Assembly (NCBI GenBank): GCA_964398645.1
Contig: CAYNNU010000073.1
Span: 1-10,334, forward strand
Origin: Spirochaeta_B sp964398645
Lineage (GTDB): Bacteria; Spirochaetota; Spirochaetia; DSM-27196; DSM-8902
DNA: 10,334 nt
Direction of reading: 5' to 3'
The position numbers and the translations under genes are program-made. Positions 1 through 5,126 of the stretch are shown here, piece after piece. Each line of letters begins with the position of its first letter. The stretch's first letter is position 1. The notes under the pieces are model-generated. The model worked only from the letters and a program-made list of their open reading frames with translations, was not told where the DNA came from and did not search any database.

Positions 1-20
1 GTCTTACTGTAACAAATCAG

Positions 21-37
21 GTATAGTCTGCCTATAC
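21..37. promoter_or_regulatory. Small inverted repeat upstream of aroC
   Basis: GTATAG (21-26) and CTATAC (32-37) form a perfect 6-bp inverted repeat around a 5-nt centre. A second dyad overlaps it: ATAGTC (23-28) with GACTAT (40-45). TATAGT at 22-27 also resembles a -10 box, but its -35 partner would lie outside the window. This could be an operator, a leader hairpin or chance. It is not followed by a T-run, so it is not an intrinsic terminator. The first 67 bases hold no identifiable gene; all three forward frames stop within the first 49 bases, so the tail of an upstream gene could end here. Confidence 0.25.
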
Positions 38-61
38 AAGACTATTTAGCTAGAAGATGGC

Positions 62-67
62 AGGAGG
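62..67 (+). promoter_or_regulatory. Ribosome binding site of aroC
   Basis: AGGAGG lies 6 nt before ATG 74. This spacing decides the start: the in-frame GTG at 68 directly abuts the Shine-Dalgarno and would be too close, so translation most likely begins at ATG 74 with Met-Ala-Gly-Ser-Ser. Confidence 0.8.
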
Positions 68-73
68 GTGGCA

Positions 74-1153
74 ATGGCTGGCAGCAGTTTCGGTCGTTTT
101 TTAACAATGAGTACGTTTGGTGAGAGCCATGGTGGTGCTGTTGGGGTTGTGCTAGATGGTGTGCCTCCCGGTTTGGACTTATGTGAACAGGATATTCAGT
201 TTGAACTAGATCGACGAAAGCCGGGACAGTCTTCTGTTACAACCCCCCGGAAAGAGGCAGATGAAGTGCAGATTCTTTCGGGTGTGTTTTCCGGGCGTAC
301 GACGGGAACGCCGATTCTGCTCATTTTATATAATACAGATGCTCGACCTAGTGCCTATGATGATATTAAAAATGCGTTTCGACCGGGGCATGCTGATTAT
401 ACCTATTGGAAGAAATATGGTTTTCGCGATTGGCGTGGAAGCGGTCGCGCCTCTGGGCGGGAAACTGCTGGTCGGGTTGCGGCCGGGGCTGTTGCAGGAA
501 AATTGTTGCGGCAGCAGGGAATTCAGACCCGGGCGTATACATTACAGGCTGCCGGGATTCGTTGTTCAGAAATTGATTTTGATCAAATTGAAGAAAATGC
601 TATGAGGGCGCCGGATGCTGCTGCGGCTACAAAAATGATAGAGTTAGTGGAAAAAGCAGCGGCGGACGGTGATAGTGTTGGTGGAATAATAGAATGCCGG
701 GTGGATGGTTTGATGCCGGGAATTGGCGAGCCGGTGTTTGATAGATTGGAGGCTGACTTAGCCAAGGCGATGCTATCGATAGGTGGAGTGAAGGGCTTTG
801 AAATTGGGGCGGGCTTTGCAGCTGCGGATATGCTTGGCAGCGAACATAACGACCAGATGAATGCGGATGGCTTTTTGACGAATAATGCGGGAGGCGTTTT
901 AGGTGGAATAAGCAGCGGACAGCCCTTGGTTTTTCGTGTAGCTGTGAAGCCGACTAGTTCCATTTCGCGGGAACAGCAAACCCGGAATTTGGAGGGTAAG
1001 GAAACACCTATTCAGACTATTGGCCGCCATGATCCCTGCTTGTGTCCCCGAATGGTACCGGTGGTGGAGGCCATGACGAATATGGTTCTGCAGGATCAAA
1101 TAATGATGCAGAATGCCCGCAGCAGTGGTGTTGCAAAGGCCTGGCATAGCTAG
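74..1153 (+). CDS. aroC: Chorismate synthase
   Basis: Catalyses the last shikimate-pathway step, 5-enolpyruvylshikimate-3-phosphate to chorismate, using reduced FMN in the cytoplasm. The 359-residue length is normal for the family. All three family signatures are visible: GESHG at residues 16-20 (His19 is the conserved acid), FRPGHAD at 102-108 with the second catalytic His at 106, the Arg/Gly-rich RGSGRASGRETAGR segment at 121-134 that contacts FMN and substrate, and RHDPC near the C-terminus. ATG 74 is chosen over GTG 68 because of the AGGAGG at 62-67. The gene is followed after 32 nt by an Ldh_2-family dehydrogenase, with no terminator between them, so cotranscription is likely. Identity is secure. 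Confidence 0.97.
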   Translation: MAGSSFGRFLTMSTFGESHGGAVGVVLDGVPPGLDLCEQDIQFELDRRKPGQSSVTTPRKEADEVQILSGVFSGRTTGTPILLILYNTDARPSAYDDIKNAFRPGHADYTYWKKYGFRDWRGSGRASGRETAGRVAAGAVAGKLLRQQGIQTRAYTLQAAGIRCSEIDFDQIEENAMRAPDAAAATKMIELVEKAAADGDSVGGIIECRVDGLMPGIGEPVFDRLEADLAKAMLSIGGVKGFEIGAGFAAADMLGSEHNDQMNADGFLTNNAGGVLGGISSGQPLVFRVAVKPTSSISREQQTRNLEGKETPIQTIGRHDPCLCPRMVPVVEAMTNMVLQDQIMMQNARSSGVAKAWHS

Positions 1154-1185
1154 CGATAAACAGGGCTATTTGATACACTGCAGGC

Positions 1186-2292
1186 ATGAGTGAAAATCAA
1201 GAAGTACGAAAAGATGCGGAATATATCCGTGAGTTTATGATAAAAGTTTTTGAGGGACTGGGAGTTCCTCAGGAAGATGCGGCTATTTGTGCGGATGTAT
1301 TGATTGCGGCGGATTTGCGGGGAATAGATTCTCACGGCGTAAATCGTTTAAAGCCGATATATTATGATCGGATTCGGGCCGGAATACAGTTTCCGAATGC
1401 CAAAATTGATATTGTTCGTGAAGGCCCGACAACCGCCGTGCTGGATGCGAATAATGGCATGGGAATGGTTGCTTCTCATCGTGCAATGAGCATGGCTATT
1501 GAAAAAGCGAAAAAACTAGGCTTGGGAATGACGGTTGTGCGAAACTCAACGCACTATGGAATTGCAGGCTATTATCCTTTAATGGCTGCAGAGCAGGGTT
1601 GTATCGGATTAACTGGAACGAATGCACGCCCCTCAATTGCTCCGACTTTCGGGGTGGAAAATATGCTGGGAACTAATCCGCAGACATGGGCCATTCCAAC
1701 CGATGAAGATTTTCCATTTTTTCTTGATTGCGCAACTAGCGTAAGTCAGCGCGGGAAGATTGAGGTGTATGCCCGGCAGGGAAAAAAGATGCCCGAGGGT
1801 TGGGTGGTCCGTCGCGATGGATCAACAGCAACTGATCCAGTTGAAGTGCTGCAGGATTTGGTTAATGGTACGGCCGCCCTGGCGCCTTTGGGTGGCATAG
1901 GCGAGGATGGCGCCGGGTATAAAGGCTACGGATATGCGGCGGTCACCGAAATTTTATCTGCAGCATTACAGGGCGGTGCATTTCTGAAGGCCTTGAGTGG
2001 CTTTAATGAGGCCGGTGAAAAGCAGCCCTATCGCCTGGGACATTTCTTTTTGGCTGTGAATATTGAGGCCTTTACCGATCTTGATTCTTTCAAAAAAACT
2101 ACTGGTGAAATATTGCGGGCCTTGCGCAATTCCGCCAAAGCTCCGGGCTGTGACAGAATATACACCGCCGGAGAAAAAGAATGGGATGCGTATACCGAAC
2201 GTTCCAAAAAGGGAATTCTCATTACTGAGTCGGTAGCTATAGAGTTTCGCACAATGGCGCAGGAATTAGGAATAGAAGGTTTTGACTGGTAA
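1186..2292 (+). CDS. Ldh_2-family (malate/L-lactate/sulfolactate-type) NAD(P)-dependent dehydrogenase
   Basis: A 368-residue member of the Ldh_2 family, which includes malate, L-sulfolactate, ureidoglycolate and delta1-piperideine-2-carboxylate oxidoreductases. These proteins have their own fold, not the Rossmann fold of classical LDH. Visible family marks are RGIDSHG (45-51), STHYG (121-125) with its conserved His, GTNP (162-165), FLDCATS (179-185), GYKGYG (244-249) and GHFF (285-288). No signal peptide, so cytoplasmic. The Shine-Dalgarno before ATG 1186 is poor (GCAGG almost touching the ATG), but the N-terminus aligns with the usual family start. Its stop overlaps or abuts the nudC-like gene, so the two are probably translationally coupled. 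Family assignment is firm. The substrate cannot be read from sequence: a 2-oxoacid/2-hydroxyacid pair is expected, and the aroC neighbour is only weak guidance. Confidence 0.9.
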   Translation: MSENQEVRKDAEYIREFMIKVFEGLGVPQEDAAICADVLIAADLRGIDSHGVNRLKPIYYDRIRAGIQFPNAKIDIVREGPTTAVLDANNGMGMVASHRAMSMAIEKAKKLGLGMTVVRNSTHYGIAGYYPLMAAEQGCIGLTGTNARPSIAPTFGVENMLGTNPQTWAIPTDEDFPFFLDCATSVSQRGKIEVYARQGKKMPEGWVVRRDGSTATDPVEVLQDLVNGTAALAPLGGIGEDGAGYKGYGYAAVTEILSAALQGGAFLKALSGFNEAGEKQPYRLGHFFLAVNIEAFTDLDSFKKTTGEILRALRNSAKAPGCDRIYTAGEKEWDAYTERSKKGILITESVAIEFRTMAQELGIEGFDW

Positions 2293-2296
2293 GGGC

Positions 2297-3205
2297 ATGT
2301 TTGCTCGCGATTCAGTTTTTCATATTGAAAATCTACCGCAGCTTACTCAACCGCAGGCTCCGGTGAGCCTATCTTTTCATTCGCTAAAACAGGCGGTCGT
2401 TTCTGAATCGGCGGCTGATTCGGCTTCGCAGTCGTACATGTGCATCTTTAGTCATCAGCAGCAAATTTTGCTCGACCGGAATTGTCGACTACCAAATGTG
2501 GAGCAGGTTTTTATTGAGGATGATCAGCTTTGCGTGAATGTCGGTTCATTTTCCAAGGTACAGGTGTATCTGTGTATTGATGAACAAGAGACAGGCGGAG
2601 ATCAAAATCCGGATTTTCAGCTTTGCGACATTCGGATATTTTTAGCAGAATGCCAGAAGCGGCAGGATAGTGTTGCCTTTGCTGCTGTACTACGGGCATA
2701 TCATTTGTTTCAGTGGGATAAGCAAACCCGCTTTTGCGGAAAAAGCGGGCAAAAAAATTATTGGTGTAATGATGAATTGGCCAAGGCTGTTGTAGGCGGC
2801 CAGCGGGTGTATCCGCGGCTAAGTCCGGCAATAATTGTGGGGGTAGTGAAGGATGGAAAGCTTCTGATGGGAAAGCATCCCAATCGAAGTTTTTATAGTC
2901 TGATTGCTGGCTTTGTTGAGCCGGGAGAAACTATAGAGCAGGCTGTTCATCGGGAGATTCGGGAGGAAGCCGGTATAGAGGTTGGTAGGCTACAGTATTT
3001 AGGAAGTCAGTCTTGGCCTTTTCCGGATTCTCTCATGCTGGGTTTCCAGGCGGAGTGGATTTCCGGCGAATTGTGTCTGGATGAACAGGAGATAATTGCT
3101 GCTGATTGGTTTGATCCCGAAGATCTATTGGCACGCGAGGAAAGCATTAGTATTGCAAGTTCGGTGATCAGAAAAATATGCCAGAATCTTGTGCAGAAAT
3201 TATAG
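2297..3205 (+). CDS. nudC: NudC-like NUDIX hydrolase (NAD+ diphosphatase family), zinc ribbon degenerate
   Basis: NudC-type enzymes hydrolyse NAD(H) to NMN(H) plus AMP and can remove NAD caps from RNA. Numbering here starts at TTG 2282 (307 aa); ATG 2297 gives 302 aa. The Nudix box is perfect: G210, E216, R224-E225, E228-E229, G231. It is followed by SQSWPFPDS (242-250), nearly the NudC-specific SQPWPFPxS motif. The preceding zinc ribbon normally carries two CxxC pairs. Here C152 remains, but its partner is Ser155, and the second pair appears as A169/G172, just before RVYPR. Zinc is therefore probably not bound in the usual way. The start is uncertain: AGAAGG lies only 2 nt before TTG 2282, which overlaps the upstream gene by 11 bp, and AAGGG lies 1 nt before ATG 2297. 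The 3' end overlaps the convergent glycosidase by 6 bp. Subfamily is likely; activity is unproven. Confidence 0.85.
   Translation: MFARDSVFHIENLPQLTQPQAPVSLSFHSLKQAVVSESAADSASQSYMCIFSHQQQILLDRNCRLPNVEQVFIEDDQLCVNVGSFSKVQVYLCIDEQETGGDQNPDFQLCDIRIFLAECQKRQDSVAFAAVLRAYHLFQWDKQTRFCGKSGQKNYWCNDELAKAVVGGQRVYPRLSPAIIVGVVKDGKLLMGKHPNRSFYSLIAGFVEPGETIEQAVHREIREEAGIEVGRLQYLGSQSWPFPDSLMLGFQAEWISGELCLDEQEIIAADWFDPEDLLAREESISIASSVIRKICQNLVQKL
2727..2749 (-). terminator. Possible minus-strand intrinsic terminator inside the nudC-like gene
   Basis: CCCGCTTTT (2727-2735) and AAAAGCGGG (2741-2749) are a perfect 9-bp inverted repeat with a 5-nt loop. Read on the minus strand, the hairpin is followed by TTTGCTTATC, a poor U-tract; on the plus strand it is followed by C and an A-run, which would not terminate. 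The minus-strand glycosidase stops at 3200 with no terminator after it, so this is the first good hairpin I see downstream, about 450 nt on. The weak U-tract and the location inside a coding region keep confidence low; it may be only the codons for FCGKSG. Confidence 0.27.
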
Positions 3206-4621
3206 TTTATCCAGCAGCATAGAACATTTTCCCGAAGGAATCGGCAAGGTTTTTATCTTTTCTCCTAGAACATCCACAGTAAAATAATAGAGCTTTTCGC
3301 TTTCCAATCGGATTTCCCAGCCACGGCCGCTTTTTTGCGCCAGAATGGTTATGTTGTTTCTTTTCAAACTGAGATTTTCAATTCCCATAATTTCTTTGGT
3401 AGGAATAATCCAGCTCACTTCTTTACGCGGGAGACTGATCGTGAGGCCGATGACGTGCTCAATCATAAGCGTGATTGTTGCTAAGCCGGTGTAAGCTAAA
3501 AGCATGGGTCGAGGGAAATTCGGGTGGCGTTTCCATTTTGCTGGGCCATCTTTTGTTGGCAGATAGGCTTCCCATACAGTTCCGGTGTTAGAGTTTTCTG
3601 GGTGAAGGGTGTCTAACAGGTAATACAGATGCCGCAAGGTAAATTCGCGCGCAAGTTCGTAGGCTTTATTGCGCTCAAGGGCTTTTATTACCATAAAAGT
3701 GAAGGGAGTATAGACCGAGCCGCAAAAACCGCCGCCGTCCTGATCAAAATCAGGCTCATTTACAGCAAGCGTGGGGAAAGGGTTTTCAGTGCCGAATGTT
3801 TCGGGATTCCGTAAATGAGCTATGAGTTTTTCTATGCGAGCCTCGTTGGGAATTTCACATAGCATTGGCCAGAAAGTTGCGATAGTCTTTACCGGGATTT
3901 GATTGTGTTCACCGTCAATGTCATAGTAAACTCCGGCGCTTTCGTTCCACATCAAATTGTTTATTCGGGTTTTCAACGAGAAATACAGCCGCTTGTAGCG
4001 GAAGGCAATCTCTTTATCATTTAAGATTTCACCCAATTCGGACATATAGTAAGCATTCAAGGCTTGCTGAGAATTAAAATCAACAAAATATTCTGCATTC
4101 TTTCGCGGGCTATTTATCATTTTTGTAGCTTCTGCTGGAACCTTGTATAGACCATTTTCCTGCTGGAATGTTTCCTGAAGCCAAGCAAAATATTTTTCCA
4201 GAATTGGCATGATTTCACGCACGCGTTTTTTGTTACCAACTTTGTGAAAAAGATTGAATTCCGCCCAAGCAAACAGAGGGGGATTCACTGCTTCGGGATT
4301 GTTCTTGGTGAAAACAGGTGTACCGTCATCGATACGGTAGTCAGATCGAATTGCGCCGTTTTCTTCTTGCTTTCGGTAAAAGGTATCTAGCTGGGCAGCA
4401 GCCGGGTATGTTCGATTACTATAGACAAGAAAAAAAGTGGAAAAAATTGCCTCGAACTGGTTTATTGCATCAGTTCCCGGAGAGTGAAAGAATTTTGGTT
4501 CGAAATTGTTTTTTTCAGTACCTTTATGCCAATGATCATGGATCCAAGCCCATGTTTGATCGTATACATCAACAAAATCTTGATCGAAATAATTTACCGT
4601 TGGGAAATCGGTTTTAATCAC
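3200..4621 (-). CDS. MGH1-like / GH63-GH37-type glycoside hydrolase
   Basis: A 473-residue protein with the features of the trehalase-like and mannosylglycerate-hydrolase-like (alpha/alpha)6-barrel glycosidases: many amphipathic helices rich in Trp, Tyr and Phe, from about residue 15 to 395. Candidate catalytic segments are SPGTD (47-51), VDFNSQQALNAYY (180-192) and TVWEAYLP (348-355), where Asp181 and Glu351 are plausible acid/base residues by family analogy. Residues 400-473 form a beta-rich tail. No signal peptide or membrane segment is seen, so it should act in the cytosol on a small imported or stored glycoside. The GTG start has AGAGGAG 5 nt upstream and a good promoter. It stands alone on its strand, without transporters or a regulator in view. 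Its stop overlaps the nudC-like stop by 6 bp. The superfamily call is good; the substrate (trehalose, mannosylglycerate, glucosylglycerate or other) is unknown. Confidence 0.8.
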   Translation of the reverse strand: MIKTDFPTVNYFDQDFVDVYDQTWAWIHDHWHKGTEKNNFEPKFFHSPGTDAINQFEAIFSTFFLVYSNRTYPAAAQLDTFYRKQEENGAIRSDYRIDDGTPVFTKNNPEAVNPPLFAWAEFNLFHKVGNKKRVREIMPILEKYFAWLQETFQQENGLYKVPAEATKMINSPRKNAEYFVDFNSQQALNAYYMSELGEILNDKEIAFRYKRLYFSLKTRINNLMWNESAGVYYDIDGEHNQIPVKTIATFWPMLCEIPNEARIEKLIAHLRNPETFGTENPFPTLAVNEPDFDQDGGGFCGSVYTPFTFMVIKALERNKAYELAREFTLRHLYYLLDTLHPENSNTGTVWEAYLPTKDGPAKWKRHPNFPRPMLLAYTGLATITLMIEHVIGLTISLPRKEVSWIIPTKEIMGIENLSLKRNNITILAQKSGRGWEIRLESEKLYYFTVDVLGEKIKTLPIPSGKCSMLLDKL

Positions 4622-4633
4622 GAGGTCTCCTCT
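4622..4633 (-). promoter_or_regulatory. Ribosome binding site of the glycosidase, with a small hairpin
   Basis: On the minus strand AGAGGAG (4633-4627) lies 5 nt before the GTG at 4621, which supports that non-ATG start. The core GAGG (4632-4629) can pair with CCTC (4625-4622) across a 3-nt AGA loop, so a minimal hairpin could mask the ribosome site. Confidence 0.65.
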
Positions 4634-4647
4634 TACTTGTACCGTTA

Positions 4648-4675
4648 AATATAGTATTCACAGGATAAAAGTCAA
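4648..4675 (-). promoter_or_regulatory. Candidate sigma70 promoter of the glycosidase
   Basis: Read on the minus strand, TTGACT (4675-4670) and TATATT (4653-4648) are separated by 16 bp, each one mismatch from the sigma70 consensus. The predicted transcription start, near 4641, leaves a leader of about 20 nt that just contains the Shine-Dalgarno. The -35 box overlaps the palindrome at 4672-4681. Confidence 0.55.
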
Positions 4676-4681
4676 ATTTGA
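4672..4681. promoter_or_regulatory. Palindrome over the glycosidase -35 box
   Basis: TCAAATTTGA is a perfect 10-bp palindrome. Its left half TCAAATT recurs at 4683-4689, exactly 11 bp on, and again at 4769-4775 near the gatC promoter. Position on the -35 and helical phasing suggest a possible repressor site, but AT-rich intergenic DNA yields such words by chance. Confidence 0.35.
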
Positions 4682-4761
4682 ATCAAATTCATACTGTGAG
4701 ATAGTCGAACTGCGGTAAAGAAAACGAAATAGAATGAACCAGTATCATACATTACCGAGGC

Positions 4762-4792
4762 ATTTTTGTCAAATTTTTGTCTGCGTTGACAA
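4762..4792. promoter_or_regulatory. Direct and inverted repeats at the gatC promoter
   Basis: ATTTTTGTC occurs at 4762-4770 and again at 4773-4781, an 11-bp period. TTGTCAA (4766-4772) and TTGACAA (4786-4792) form a perfect 7-bp inverted repeat with centres 20 bp apart. The right arm contains the TTGACA taken here as the gatC -35 box. This is a plausible operator; no regulator is encoded nearby. Confidence 0.35.
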
Positions 4793-4815
4793 TATAAATC
4801 TATTTGTGTCATAGT
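4786..4815 (+). promoter_or_regulatory. Candidate promoter of the gatCAB-aspS operon
   Basis: A consensus TTGACA (4786-4791) is followed after 18 bp by CATAGT (4810-4815), which matches TATAAT at four of six positions. Initiation 7 nt downstream would fall on the A of ATG 4822, implying a leaderless or almost leaderless message. TATAAA at 4793-4798 is an alternative -10 but has no good -35 at the right distance. Confidence 0.4.
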
Positions 4816-4821
4816 TTTACT

Positions 4822-5103
4822 ATGATTGCAGATGATGAATTACAGACAATTGCGAACTTGGCCCACATAAATCTTGATGAAAGTGATGTGGAACGCTTGC
4901 GTTTGGGTGTTAGCCAGATGGTTGAATATTTTAGCAGTATGGCGGATGTGGATGTTGAAGGTATTCCAGCGATGACTCACGTGCATACCGATCGCAGTAG
5001 GTTGCGGGAAGATCGCGTGTTTCAGACGGTTGAAGCAGATGATGTGCTGGAAAAAGCGGATGATTTAGAAGATCGATATATTGCAGTTCCAAATGTGTTG
5101 TAA
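4822..5103 (+). CDS. gatC: Asp-tRNA(Asn)/Glu-tRNA(Gln) amidotransferase subunit C
   Basis: The small subunit of GatCAB, which wraps GatA and GatB and stabilises the complex. At 93 residues from ATG 4822 it has normal family length. The usual pattern is visible: an N-terminal helical segment (LQTIANLAHINLDESDV, 7-23), the helix containing MVEYFSSM (33-40), the VDVEGIPAM segment (43-51), and LREDRV (61-66). The start is not firm. Neither ATG 4822 nor the in-frame TTG 4804 has a Shine-Dalgarno; ATG 4822 gives the better N-terminus. First gene of the operon; gatA follows after a short gap. Confidence 0.93.
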   Translation: MIADDELQTIANLAHINLDESDVERLRLGVSQMVEYFSSMADVDVEGIPAMTHVHTDRSRLREDRVFQTVEADDVLEKADDLEDRYIAVPNVL

Positions 5104-5126
5104 GGGCTGTGGGAGTACATGCATAC

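Noticed and set aside
583..963. Open frame of 126 codons on the minus strand inside aroC
   Set aside because: It is the shadow of a secure chorismate synthase gene; it has no Shine-Dalgarno and no recognisable protein family.
1154..1185. Terminator or promoter between aroC and the dehydrogenase
   Set aside because: Only 32 nt, with no stem longer than about 4 bp, no T-run and no convincing -35/-10 pair.
4622..4821. T-box riboswitch or tRNA gene ahead of the gatCAB-aspS operon
   Set aside because: The region is short and AT-rich and contains no specifier-loop architecture, no conserved T-box sequence and no cloverleaf or TTCRANY arm.
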